This document shows positions 46,346-59,863 of a stretch of 64,000 nt of DNA, piece after piece (within the stretch, counting starts at the first letter, position 1; each line of letters opens with the position of its first letter). A model generated the notes under the pieces. It was given only the letters and a program-made list of their open reading frames with translations. It was not told where the DNA came from and ran no database searches. Source of the DNA: Pseudoscleropodium purum (taxonomy: Eukaryota; Streptophyta; Bryopsida; Hypnales; Brachytheciaceae); assembly GCA_963969395.1 (NCBI GenBank), contig OZ017796.1, forward strand, positions 33,346,243 through 33,410,242. The letters are read 5' to 3'. A program made the position numbers and the translations under genes.

Positions 46346-48857
46346 TTTCAACCTTTTTGATTGACATAGTATATTTGCAATGTTCGTTTTTGGCAATGCA
46401 ACATTCCTAATGGGATTCCCATTGGAAGAGTTAACCTTATAAGGGTGGCTTGGTCTCCCAAGAAATCATCATTTTCTAATGTCATGGGAATTCATTGCTT
46501 AAAAAAATGAAAAAGTATTCATTGGAAGTGAAACTACTATAGAAAATGTTTCCTTTCACAACAAAACTCGAAGGATGAATAGTTGCACTTCTGTCCTATA
46601 TAAGATAATTATCTGCCATCCATCAACATTAAAGAGTTAAGTGAATTGCTCTTGCTTGCCGATAGAGCAATATTCATTACATTGGATTATCTCTTGAAAA
46701 AATGTGATTGCCCCTGCCAAACGACCCTCCTGCCTTGAAAATCCTTGGCAATCTATTGTAGGAAGAAATAAAAGAACGTACCCCCTATGCCATCCATTTG
46801 CCCCAAATCCTATACCATTGATTTGCAAAAAATTAAGGGCTATTGCTTTGGAATATAGATAAAGAAATACGGATATATATATCTCATATTGATTGCATTT
46901 GAAGTTCCAATCTAAAATTAAAAATAATTGATTTTGGGTTTGGGGTAGGATTTGGGAATTAAAAAAAACTATGTCCTATCACTAAATGCCATGTGTACAA
47001 CAAGTACATTTAAATTAGGCTGGTGTTAATGGAATTATCACCTATAAGTGACTAAGGTAGACATACCAAATACCAACCGTGAACCTAATACCACCCAAAT
47101 GTAGTACTGTCATAGATTCTCACATTAGAGTTACCAAGTGTCCTACATTTGAGTAGTATTAGGTTAGTGGTTGGTATTGGGTACGTCTACCTTATGCATT
47201 CAATCCAAAGACATCGCAACAAATTGGCCATCATATTCCAATTCACCTTGTCGTACAAACAGCTGAATATATACTTTGATTTGGTTGTCAATCTCCATTG
47301 TCGAGGGAGTTTGTTCCTCCGAATGCTGGATGTCTATACATGTAAAAGTAGGCTCAAGAGACACATGCTTAACCCAGCAATTGTGGATTAAGTACTGATG
47401 TGGGAAGAGCAGCAGCCTATCTGCCTCTCTACGACCTGATACTTCAATTCACAAATGCTGCAACTTCTGTGATCAGGGACGACGTCTTGCGCTTGCATGT
47501 GTACTGTCGTAGCTTGTACTGCTTTGTTTGTCAATCCGAAATAGGTAGCTCTAGACATGCATTGTCAAATCCTTAGCTGCTACTTATGTTGCTGTTACTG
47601 AAGAGACGACCACTTGAACCGACTGTTCCATTTGAGAGGTGCAACAGGGGAGGGGGGGGATTCATCGCAAATGTAATTGGGTTCTGTTTTTGAGTTTCCT
47701 ATCTGTCCCCACTTCGGGTTTTGCCACGAACCAAGCAGATTGATAATGCATAATTATGAGATTTAGGGTGGGATTGCAATTGAATCAACTCCTCCCATTG
47801 AACCCGGGCCCCAGCTGCGGCGTATGCGGTTCGAGACAATGGGAGGTTGGGGAAGGTGTGAGGCTCGGGAGTCTTGAGGGGCGGGGGTTCCAGTGCGAAA
47901 GTCATGCATTTCCGGTAACTTCCTCACCCATTGCGCAATGGCAGTGCTCGAGCCTTTCTGGAAAGTGAAACCAGTTTAGGGTGGATCATAAACACCCGAA
48001 GGCAGAGTACACGCCCGGAGGCAGGAGAGAGGAAAACACCACTTAGGCGGAAACGGTTGCTCGAGCCTTTCGCCGGGTATGTGCAGTAGTTTACCTGCAG
48101 TACTTATCAGTAGCCGTACGTATTCAGGGTATCATCCGTACATCGGCATTGAGGAAACGAGGGGCGCCACCGCCGCGCCATCCACACGAATAAAATGCTG
48201 CGTCGTCCAGCACGTGGCAGCCTCTTTTTACCTCCCACTCACAGAGTCACAGCAAAGATGGCAGTTCGTGAAACACATTATTCACATTCACCCTGTATTT
48301 ATGGACACCTTCCATCCTACATACCGTTAGATCAAATTCTCTACTCCATCGCAACCTCCCATTCAGAAAGACATCGAATTTTCAGTGCAACGAAACCCAC
48401 CGCCTGGATCAGCGGCCTCCTTCCCCGAGGCCTCCTCGCGCTCATCCGCAGATTCGCGATTCCCTGTCGAATCATGCTCTCGTCGACTCAATCCCAACAT
48501 GAATTTCGTGCTGGGTTTCAGCTGATCGTATCTCTGACGGCTTTTCCTTCTGGGGTTGAATCCAAATTTGGCTCTTTGGTTAGGTTTCCATGGTGGAAAT
48601 CGAGGAGCTTTTCCTGAAATTTCATGCGTTTCGCATTCGACTGTTGGAAATAGGGTGGTGGACAGATTGTGAGGGGTTGCGTGTTTGAGAAATTGGCAGA
48701 AACTGGTCGGGGTGGAGGGTTCCGGACGTTCAGTCGCATTTGATTGGGAGACAATTTTGAATATGTGTCGCCCCCTTCTTCAATAAGGTTTTGGTGTATC
48801 CTATTTGTAGTGCGTGGTCGGTGGCACGATTTGAATTTTGGGTGTCCAGGCAGCGTC
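46346..48857. other. Spacer and 5' region of right PHT4 gene
   Basis: No agmatine deiminase remnant or other gene was recognised. The sequence becomes GC-richer from about 47.7 kb. The last 100-200 bases before 48858 resemble the left PHT4 5' flank. Open frames here (for example 48195-48617) match nothing known. Confidence 0.5.
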
Positions 48858-51800
48858 ATGAGGGGGCTTTCGTTGAATTCGACTGGTGTGCAGCACACTA
48901 CCAGTAGTTGTTTTGTACGAAACGATGCGCTTGAGTTTCTATCACATAATGGGAAAAGCAGGGGACGAAGTGCCGTGTCGTTTTCGATTAGGAGAGATGC
49001 GCTCAACATTGTATGCAGGCAGCGTTTTTCTTTGGGGAGTAAACAATTTGATCCGTTGTGTATCAAGAAAGGATTCTCGCAATGGTTTTGTGATAGGAGA
49101 ATAGCAATTTGTCGAGCCTATGGTTCGCCTCCCGATGTTCCGGTGAGGGAAGACCAGGTATTACTGGAGCATGGAGAAGCGGATGCAGGAGAGCCTAATG
49201 AAGAAAAGACAGAGCCTGTGGTTTCGGAAACTGTAGAAACGACTCCTGTAGATGTGGGCGACTCCATTACGTCGTGGGGAACTTTGCCTCCAAGATTCAA
49301 GCTCATTCTGACCACGGCACTTGCCTTTGTTATCTGCAACATGGATAAGGTCAGTTGTCCCTTCCTTGGCCTCCAATTACTCTGCTGCTACTGCCTAGGA
49401 CAGTTGTCTGTCCTGAAATTCCGAATTCAGTGGCAAATGGTGGCAAACCAGTCAGCGTTATGCTTAACGAAATAATATTAAAATATAATTTCTGATGTAG
49501 ATTGTAAACTCTGGGACGGGGTTTATGTACTCCTTGTGACAAATTGAGAATAATTTTAGTCGCAGAGAAACGTTGGTCAGATTTCATATGAAGTGTTTTC
49601 ATTAAACCTCATGCCCTAATTGGGAGATGTTCGCATGATGTAGGTACGCGAGTCTTGTGAAGATAAGAGTAGTCCGAATTGTGATTGTTCCTGGGGAGGA
49701 TCCTCTTTCCCTTCATGAGTACTGTTCATCGCAACAAGACTTGTGTGGTGAAGCCTTTCCGGCATCAAATTGGACACCCTTCGGGTCCTTAAACTACTTA
49801 TTATCCCAGTTTTATTTGAAGTTTGGCGCTATGAGATCATTCAATTATGTTGCCCGACGTGAATCTCCTGCTTCCACCTCTGAAGTAGATGAATACTTAG
49901 CTCACTTCATGCACCCTAAGATTCTCCCGAGGTGCTGATCGCTGCCGTAATATTTTAGATTGTTGTAACTCCCTTGAAACTCTGCAAATTGCAATGCAGC
50001 TCTCTGAGGCCAAGCGCTTTTGTACAGGTGAATATGAGTGTGGCCATTATTCCGATGTCCCATCAGCTGGGCTGGAACTCGACAACAGCAGGGTTGGTTC
50101 AGTCATCATTCTTTTGGGGTTATTGCATCAGTCAACTTCCTGGTGGATGGCTTGCCAAAGCATTCTCTGGCCAGTAAGAATTTTCTACCTCCCTACACTT
50201 CTCCCAAGTCGCTTTTCCTGCTAGTCAGATCAATTCCTAACCACCCTTTTGAAGAAGAAAGAGCAGTTTGAATTTTCCAGCAACCGTATTCAATTTTATC
50301 TACAGTAACCCTAATGCAGACATGCTGTTGAGCTTGGCCGTCGCACTTTGACTTAGTTGCAGATGTTCATGCTATTGCAATATTTGGCTTCGAGATCTTT
50401 TCTCATATGTGTACATTCCGTTAGAATGGGAGCCTCATAGGTGAAGAGGGACTTCTGCTTATGACGTGAACATACAGGATGGTGCTGCGCGCAGGGGTGT
50501 TGGTGTGGTCTTTGGCAACAGCGGCTGTGCCAAGTACCGCCAGGATACTTCCGCTTCTTCTTTTGTGCCGTCTTTTGGTACGTCCATTGATCCTTACTTT
50601 GCACAACCCTTTGTCAGTACATAGTTGCAGAGAGGATAGGGAATACAGTCCTGTGTCTTTCGCATCTTTGATCGTCTTAGAACCGAAAAGAGTCTCAGTT
50701 CTTTGACGGAGAAGGAGCCCCACGGGAATGGGTTCCCTAACTTATTACTATCACTATGTAATAGCCATCAGACATTCTCAACCGTGTGCTGAGATTGCTT
50801 GCAGGTTGGACTCGGGGAAGGAGTTTCACCAGCAGCTGCTACGGATCTGATTGCCAGGTGACCTGTTGTTTAAATCTCAGTTTTCAAGGCTTGGTTGCAG
50901 AAATCTATTTATTAATTCTAAGAGTGTACAATACTATGAATTCGTTTCCTCCATTCTAAATAGATTGGGTGTTGGGGCAGTCTAGGACTGACGTTATGAA
51001 TCGGGATGATGCAGGGCAATGCCGTTGAGTGAGCGCTCTAGAGCTGTGGCCACTGTTTTTGGTGGCCTCAATGTTGGTAGCGTCGTTGGGTACACACTGT
51101 TCTTACTTTTGATTTCCTCATGATGTCCAGTGGCATTACTTTAATATGAACTAATACCCATTTTGATCTTTGTCATTCTGAATGGACTGGCGAAGTTAAC
51201 TCTTAGTGTCCAGATGGTCCAAAGTAGCCACTTCCATATCTACGGGAGCTGATATAATTCATTTAGGAAGCATCAAGAAAGGTATCGAAATATATGAATA
51301 TAATAGTAATTATTCCATACAGTTTCTTTTCAGTTTCTTAACTTTACATTACAAGAATGCTTTGAAAGTTGCTACAATCAACTATTATATGCGAAAATGG
51401 ATTTTCTACTTTGAGCTTGAGCTTTTAGGGGTTAGAATTGTCTTTGCAATCGACTCTTAGGGACGCTAAGCGGTGCATGATGGTTACAGGCTCCTTCTTG
51501 CCCCAATTATGATTCAGTATTTCGGCTGGGAGTCGGTCTTTTATGCTTTTGGGGCGCTGGGAGTTGTATGGTACGCAACTTCGCACTATAACTGATCTCC
51601 TCGAGGTTCATGTTTTGCTTAGTTTGTCCATGTTGATCCAATGAACTTGCACGCAATGTATTGACGTTCTGTGGCAGCATTATTCATTAAATATGACTCC
51701 CTGAGAAGAACAAATCTTGTGCCACTGATTTAATGTCTGGAGTTGGACAGGTGCCTTCTGTTTGAAAGTGCAGTAGGGTCCTCCATGTTAGGAAACAAAT

Positions 51801-54800
51801 CTACCAACTCCAAGCCGCCTTCAAATACTCTAAACAGTTCTGGTATGTTCTTTGCTTTTCGTCTTCCACTAACCACTTATCTTTTACTGGATTAATTTTG
51901 ATTTGTGTGGGTTTCCATTAATGTAGTGTACGTTAGTGTAGATTCGGTCATGCTTTTGCTCCATCTTGAATATCTCATCAGCAAAGTTAGTGTGACTGAC
52001 GCAGGTAGCGGTAACGGTTCTATTAGTAACCATAATGGTCACTTGCAGCAAAGACAGCTACAATCTGCAGTTGTTGTAAACGGCGCTCCGCCCTTACCTC
52101 CTCAACGTGTGCCGTCCCATGATAAAGTAAGTTGCTTCTAGATGGAAAAAGTAGAAATTGGCTACTTTTCAGCCTTTAATTTCTGTTTTTGGTTTAGTAT
52201 CTACATATTGTTTTGGCTTTGATGTTTTCTTTAAGTGGTTTGAAGCCTATAAATTGTGAATCAATCTCAAATGTCCTCAGTTGTCTTCGGGATCAATTTC
52301 CAATCCCTCTATTTAAGTTTCTGTTCTGTTTGAGCATCTGCTGCCCCCCCAATGACCCTTAAACAGACGAGAATTTTATTTGCAGAAAGTTCCTTGGAAA
52401 GCCTTTGCCAAAAGTCCTGCTGTGTGGGCTATGATCTATGCTCATTTTTGTGGCAACTGGGGACATTACACTCTTCTTTCATGGCTTCCGACTTATTTTA
52501 GGTGAGTCCAAATCGATTGCTAACTGCTATGCAAATCCTCTGAACGCTTGCGATCCGTGCTGAGAATGGAAACTCCACTTTGAAAACTAGTGGTTGATTA
52601 TTGTAACTTTCATAACATCTTTTTATCGTTCAAACATGTAGGGTATGGTTTCTTTTTCCTATTCGTGCGTTTTCTTCCCTTCCCTTGAAACTTCCGAAAT
52701 GAATGGTTTCAACCCCAATAGACATGGAAGCAACCATTTTTGGCCAAAAAGTCGCTTGGAAGAGATTCATTTTTTTCTAATACAAGCTGCATTCGTGGTT
52801 ACTGGAGGCTACTGTTGAGGTCCATCGCTAATATCGATCTGTGTTACCGTGTTGCAGTCAAGAACTCCATCTTGATCTTACTCATGCTGCTTTTGTGAGT
52901 GCCCACTCTTGCAACCACATGAATGAGTTTCGATCAGTCAATGATTGTTCTTAATTACTGTGAAGAATCCCCACTTTCTTTCATCTATTATTTAGACATT
53001 TCATTGTGCCTGGAATTTCATGGTTTACTTGAACTTTTTAGAATATTGATGAAGCGTTTAGTCAATTCGCAACGTAGCAGTGGTCGACCTTGATTAGATA
53101 GAGATTCCAATTTTCTTGTAAGGTCGAAACGGTAATGTCTGTTTAGCCGCTTTTCCTTGGTGTAAAGCTTAGTCGGTTTAGGTTACTGAACTGTAGCTGG
53201 TTGGGAGATTACAGCTATCTATACTTTCGCCCTTGGCATCGGTTGCAGTGACAAGTCTTGCAGCTCCTCTTGCTGACCTCTATATCTCTCGTGGATATGA
53301 CGTTACCTTGGTAAGATTCTGTGCTCGTCTCTTGAATTTGTGGTTGACATGCAAGTTACGCATGCCATTTTAAAGACACTTCGTTGGTTAACAAGTATGG
53401 AGAGGAAGTTATGTATCATTAAAGGATTGGCTCAGTTTAAATGAAACTTGGAAACTAGAGAGAGATGCGAATTAGTACTTTCTTTCGAGCTCAGACTGTT
53501 TAATCGGTGTCATTTAGTTGTTGTTCCATTAATTTTTAAAGGACTAAGGATTCATGACCAAATTGAATGATCGTGTTGGGGAAAATATATTCAAGTGGGA
53601 CCAAATTTTATACCACCGGATTCAGTGGAGAACATTGCATGTGTTGGTCACAAAATTTACATAATTGAACAACAGAAAGTCTCCGTATGACCCTACTCAA
53701 AACTGCTGAAAGACCGTGACGCCCAGTTTGAACCTCTTGATACTTTACGGGTTTAAACTGGAATTAGAGCATATGAAGACACTGTTCATGTGTACTGTGA
53801 TGGAGCCTAGGTCGTGTGTAAGCCTAATCGCCTTACATGCAAATCATTGTTATCTGTGCGTGTACAGATTAGGAAAGTCTGTCAAACGATTGGCTTTCTA
53901 TCGCCCGCTGCATGCATGACCTTTGCGGCCTTATCTCCAAAGGTTAACCCCTGGGTGGACGTTGCAATTCTCACTTCAGGCCTCGGTTTGTCAAGTTTTA
54001 CTCTTGCTGGTACAGTTTCTACATCACCCAATTCTCTATTATTCGTCGCTTCTATTCACCGTTTCTTGTTCCGTGGTAGTTTGTTTCATATAACATTTTG
54101 ATTTTCATAGGTATTTGTTTGAAATTTGAATGCCTGATTTTTCTACTTTTAACTCCTGTCTAATCAAGAGTAGGTCATTTGGAAACCATGACTCGTTGGT
54201 CTCTTGCGGGCTATAATTCACGCACCAGCATTCATTGATCTTGATGTGCAGGGCTGTACTGTACACACCAAGACATCTCTCCAAAATATGCAGGTGTCCT
54301 TTTGGTAAGACTCCCTTCTTCATAATCTTTTCAAGCAAGACTTCTCGTAAATTAGTTGGGGTAAGCAGAACAGACATTGCATAATACAGTTTCCACATAA
54401 GGTTTGGAACCCTTTATATAGAGTTACTTCTTTCTACTTAAAAAACATGTTCCGGTACAGAAAGAATTGATTAGAGTGTAGAAACCCATGAAATTCCATG
54501 AAATATTTTTTAGTCTTGAAATTGTTGAAGATCTCTTCGGTTTGACGTTTAGGACAAATAGAGATGCTTTACTAAAACTCGGGTTAAACCAGTTGGATAG
54601 AAATTATGAATCCATTGACTGATGAAAGTACACTAATTTTGGATGTCATGCTGCATTCCTTACATCTTGTTGGTGGACACAGGGAATAACCAATACCGTT
54701 GGAGCTATCCCTGGAGTTTTGGGCGTCGCACTTGTGGGCATCATCTTGGATAGGACTCAATCATGGACTGTAAGCAACGCTGCATGAATTTGTTTTGATC

Positions 54801-55133
54801 GAACAGTATCATTTGATACTAGCTGTATTGGAATCGGCCTCCTTTTGAATCGGTTGCTGGATAGTATGGCATTAGATTGATGCACTCTAATTGACTGAAT
54901 TGAGTTAATGTGACTCGATTATGGAGGTGCTAGAAGACAGAATAAAATCTCATTTATCTCTCTAGTTGAGGTTAATCCCTTTCGTATATTCTTAATGTTG
55001 ACTATGTTGTTTGACTATCCCTTGTTTGGTTGTGCAGCTTGCACTTTTCGCGCCATCTATTTTCTTCTACTTAACGGGGACGGTAGTGTGGAATATGTTC
55101 GCAAGCAGTAAGCCTCAGAAATTTGAATCTTAG
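48858..55133 (+). CDS. PHT4: PHT4-family plastid anion/phosphate transporter, right copy (15 exons)
   Basis: Inverted paralogue of the left PHT4 gene. Exons: 48858-49349, 50028-50173, 50478-50577, 50805-50857, 51015-51089, 51490-51570, 51751-51842, 52005-52126, 52386-52501, 52858-52894, 53215-53310, 53868-54009, 54252-54304, 54683-54769, 55038-55133. The total is 1,788 nt (595 aa) with all GT..AG introns. Exons 2-15 have exactly the same lengths as in the left copy; exon 1 is 3 nt longer. Residues 1 to about 140 resemble a plastid transit peptide. The transporter core follows, with NMDKVNMSVAIIPMSHQLGW, GLGEGVSPAAATDLIAR, WESVFYAFGALG, HFCGNWGHYTLLSWLPTYFS, LYCTHQDISPKYAGVLLGIT and C-terminal SSKPQKFES. 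A variable Ser/Asn/Pro-rich central loop (exons 7-8) differs most between copies. No stop or frameshift is seen, so both copies look functional. Confidence 0.93.
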
Positions 55134-55285
55134 GAAGGTAAGCTCCTCAGAAGAGTCCTGGTTCATGTATTCTATTTTATTCATCTATCATCACAAATGT
55201 ACCAGCAAGAGGAGATGATTTTTTTTTCAAATTTCATGTGATTCGCAAGGAGTATGGACACGCTCTTGCACATTGATTAAATGAT
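55134..55285. repeat. PHT4 3' flank shared with the left copy
   Basis: Includes AGAAGAGTCCTGGTTCATGT and GTGATTCGCAAGGAGTATGG, which match 5395-5230 in inverted orientation. Similarity fades beyond about 55285 (left about 5225), the outer limit of the inverted duplication seen here. Confidence 0.7.
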
Positions 55286-56756
55286 GTGTTGGGTTATGTA
55301 TGAGGACGTTGTTTCAAAGCTACAGAAGGGAATCTTGTGTCCCTTGAAATTAGTGGATACATCTTGCAAGTACTGAGATATTTGGATGGTTCGTTGCAAT
55401 GCCAATTGCTTGGTATCCCACGCTCTCATTGTGGCTATGCTTGGTGCGTTCTACATATGGTTTGACAGTGGTAGAAAACTTGTGGTTTCCGACACCCCTA
55501 CTGATGCAATACTTATATGATACTCTCAAATTGGATATCTTGCATAATGGTTAAGAGTACCTTGTTGGAAGCCTGGATGAGTTCTTTGGGTAACGTAACT
55601 TATTTCACAAGAGAAGACCTTTATAACTTAGAGCTCACTACCACAAAGGATCTTGAAGCATCTAGTTCAGCCATGGTGCAGTGCAAGGGTCTGCCACAAA
55701 TTCGCATTTTACGCTGCAGGCACATGGTGAATTCGATCTTGGGATTCTTAGAATCAAAGACCAGGAAGTGGTGCTCCTCACTACAATCTTTGTATGATAT
55801 GAAAAACTCGTGGGTTTGGGGATTAGAGATTAAATATATGTGATTTTGTACTCAATATTTATAAATCGTTCTTACACTAATTTATCCTATCCTACTAGTA
55901 ATTAAAGGTACAGAATTGGTATCATTAATAAAAAAACAAGCATTTGTACAACAACTGGCTTTGTCCTTGTAGCATTGGCATACTTTTTGAGTAAGGCACC
56001 TACTTGGTTACTCAAGCTTCCTCATATTTAGCTTATGCTAATGTAAAGCTTCTTTCCTTGAAGTCTAGTGCCAACAAATTTGTGGTCATTAATACAAGAC
56101 TAATATTTTGAGCTTGTACTAATTTAAAATAGTGTGATTATGATAAATTAGTGTCACATGCATCAATAGGATAAACTACAACATTTTATTCAAAGATAGA
56201 AGATAGAAACAATAATTCCAACTATATAAGGTTGGTGTAAATTATGAGCATATTCATCTTAAATGAGTGACATCTAGACTATGTATTATTAGTAGAGTAG
56301 GGGATTTTATAGTACCTACAAATAGAACTTGAAAAGAAGTAGTAAATGGTTGAAAATTAATAATTAGAAAAAGATGGAAAATTTAAATGAGAGATTTTAA
56401 TGAGAGACTTGTAGTATGTGTAATATGCACACAATTGGATTACCACATCCATGTTGCACATGTATGTCATGTATTCAAAATGCATTGGTGATGTTTGAAT
56501 TTAATCATGAGTTGCACTATTGATGTTGTACCCAAACAATGGAAAACTACCAAAAGAATTGAACTAGTACAACATATAGTATGATGATACATTGAAGATA
56601 ATTTTTTTTATCTTCTACAAAATCACTGATTTAATTTAAATCATATATGTGCCAATCCAATATCTCTTGCAAATTTTGGTTTAATTCCTTAGTGTTCTTC
56701 AATGCTTGCAATAGGTCCACTCAATTGCACCATATTGTGCTTGTCACATATACTAA

Positions 56757-57137
56757 GGGCAGATTTACACTAGGGTCCAAGACCAAGAATTTATGGGTCC
56801 AAGAACCCCCCATTTTGGACTCAAAAAACTCCTTATTAGACCCAAATAGCTCATTAACAAAATTTGTTGCAAATTGGATTTGGACCCAAATATAAACAAC
56901 TTGGGTCTAATTTTGGTGTTTGTAAAAAACATGTAAAATGTTTCCTTGAGGCCCTTGAAACCAAGCCTGGGTCCAAAAATTTCCTTCCAAATCTATGCCA
57001 CATGGGCACCATGTCATTTCAACAAATTTCGGACCGGCCCCTAGTGTAAACACTTTGGAGCCAATTTCCAACTCTTAACCAATAGGATTGCTCAATTTCA
57101 GAGTTTCTTGGACTTGGACCCTAGTGTAAATTCGCCC
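56757..57137. mobile_element. PIF/Harbinger (Tourist)-type MITE, 381 bp
   Basis: Starts GGGCAGATTTACACTAGGGT and ends in its near-perfect inverse ACCCTAGTGTAAATTCGCCC. Terminal repeats reach about 25 bases. Flanking 3-bp duplication TAA (56754-56756 and 57138-57140). GGGC-type ends with a TWA duplication define the Tourist class. An extra internal copy of CTAGTGTAAAC lies near 57040. Confidence 0.85.
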
Positions 57138-59696
57138 TAAGTCTCCCTTTCCAACATGTCTTAGAATAACGCAATTTGAGGAAAAAAATCCATTGCAATA
57201 ATGTGCCCTTTTTCCCTCATTTGGTGTGAACAAATAGAGAACCACATTATAGGCCAACTTTACTTCTCCATAACCCCCTCTACATGGTGCTCATTCTTTT
57301 TTTTAAGAATAGGGACCTTCCCATAATACACTTTGAAACTTGAAAAATATTTTGATACCAAATTAATAAAGTGTCAAACTTTCAAGCCCTATTTCTAAGG
57401 CTTCTATAACATGTCTTGTTGTGCTTGACAATATATACCCATGTACTAGATCATCATTTCATTAATTGTTGCAAATTTATCAACATTCTTAGTTTTCTCT
57501 AAATTGCACTAATCAACCACCAAATTTGGTCCATTTTGTCATATTGCAACAATGTCTTGCCCCTCTCATGCTTGTATGGGTTCGTAATAGGCAAACATTT
57601 GGTCAAGAGTTGAATATGTTTTGGAAACATGATTTTGGAGATGGGGAAGCAATAAAAAAATGAACCTTTTTTGAGTGAATATATTTTCACATGTGGTTGT
57701 TGCTTCATGCTTATGTATAAAATGATGACAAGGACAACCTTGAGTTCTAGCATTGTGAGGCACTTTGAATTCGGCCTTCCGTAAGTCCTAAACTATCCAT
57801 ATCACCAATGTAACATACCAATTTGTCTTTGCCACAATGTCTCTCAAAATCCACATCGGACAAAAAAAATCAAATAGATTTGTAAATGTAAATGTAGAAA
57901 AATGACCCCATAAAATACATGACCCTAGAGCTCCAAAAAACTCTTTGGGCTCAAGGTTGTACATTATAAATTTTTGAGCCCACATGATTTCATGATAAAT
58001 GTATGTGATGCTATTAACATCATGAATATTACCATAATCATCATCATTTTCTTCCTCTCCATTGTCTATTATGAAATCTATAGTTAGATGTTCCATGCAA
58101 TAACTACTTTTACTATTATAGTTTAACATAAGAGCTTGAAATATTTTTTGAATTTGTAATTTGGATGTGCCACGAAGCCCATGACTATTACCCTTGACAC
58201 ACTTGCATATTATTTTTGCTCAACTTGGCCAAGCCCTATACTTCTTCTTTGGCCTTTTCTATTTCCCTCTCTATTTCTACTCAACCTTTGCCTTTCTAAC
58301 ACCTTCCTTTGTTCTCCCTACAAGCCTTTGGTCCTCTTTATCCCAATATATCCTTCTAGACTCCCCAATCCTTTTTATAGACTCACTCTTCTTCTATTAG
58401 GACTACCCTATGGCCCATTCCAACTCCCCTATTTCCTTTAGCCATGATGCCTTCTCCCTCTTCGTGTTTATTGCCTTGTTGACAATGGAGGAGAATGGGG
58501 CCTTCATACTGCTACTCCCCACAAATGATGTTGTCTAATTGGGGCTCTACTATTGATTGTATCCACTTGTTTGGCATACAACTATACCTACAACAAAGTT
58601 GTCATTGTCCAAATCAAAAATGCAACTAGAATTTGTCAATCATTAGAAGATATTTGAGGGCTTTAAAAGACTATTTCAAGCCTATTTTCCTTGTTGGAAA
58701 CTACAATATTGCAGTTAGAATATTTAACTATAACAATAATTTAAAAGTAAATTAATAAATATTTCATCAAATATTATTATCTAATGTGGCAGTTTCTCAG
58801 CCACATCATATTGCAAATGTGGTAGAGCTCCTAAAGCCTATAGTTTGGAAACTTGCAATCTTTTGAAGCCCTCAAATCTCTTCTAATGGTAGTTTTCTTC
58901 TAGTATTTGAATTGAAAATATCTGGTATGTGCATCGAATTAGGAGGACACCATATAAGGCTTTGAGATTTTTCTCTTTGTTAAATGCATATACACCCTTA
59001 CCAAAGTTGTCTTTTTCCAATTCTTTACCAATAAGTAGTCTCTACCAACAATTTCAGATCTTTAGGATCTTGGCTCTAGAAATAATCTTGATCAAATCCT
59101 CCAATATCATTTAGGTTTGGAGCTTGAAAATCATAAAGAACTTGTAGTCATATGGGTAGGATTGGCAATTGTATAGGATACTCTAGAGATTGAAGATTAG
59201 GAAGTAGAGGTGATGTACTTTATAACAATAATGTTGTCATGTTGGAGGGAATAGAGGATTGTGATTGAGCAAAAGTTTGTGGAATTAATTGTTGTTTCTC
59301 AAATTAGTTGCTATGAAACAAACAAATGTGGTCAAGTGGCTCAATGGTATCTCTCTTTATGAAAATTGGCACTTGAAGTACACTTTGTTGTGGCCTAGAA
59401 AGCTTTTGATTTTTTTCTATCAACTAGGGCTTTTCATTAGAGTTGAGATGGTAAATTACCAAGAAATTTGTCCAAAATTGAAGGTTGCCATTGCAAGAGT
59501 TGATAGATCATTGAAAACCCTTTGTGACGCAAGGTCCAACAATAGCAATACTACAAATTAGAGCTATGACAATCTTCAAATTGCAGGATGCTCTTCCTAA
59601 TCTTCACCTCTCTACAATAGTGACTACTAGTCAAACGTAGACCTTGTCCATGTTCGCCCTCTACCAACCATTGGTCTTGTCCAAATGGAAGGGCCC

Positions 59697-59863
59697 AATT
59701 TCTCTTGCCCCTTCTATATTCATTTGCCCCATCTATTGATCCTTACTAAAATTAAGAAATGTTCTCCTACCCTAGCACCATTGGCCACCTCTTCTATGTC
59801 CCTTTGCCCCAACTATTGCCTCACACTGAAGTCAAAGAATGTTCTCTTGCCCTAGTTGGCCTT
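59697..59863. repeat. Two-unit tandem repeat, about 80-85 bp
   Basis: Both units run CTTCTAT..TTTGCCCCA.CTATTG..AA..GTTCTC..GCCCTAG..TTGGCC. The two units are similar by eye but not identical. Confidence 0.5.

Noticed and set aside
46346..48857. Agmatine deiminase remnant in the right half
   Set aside because: I searched by eye for CWMGWP, RDWGP, NGHVDN and GNIHC coding words on the expected strand and found none.
57788..58129. 113-codon minus-strand frame as a transposase
   Set aside because: No catalytic motif of any transposase family could be recognised; kept only as a possible relic.
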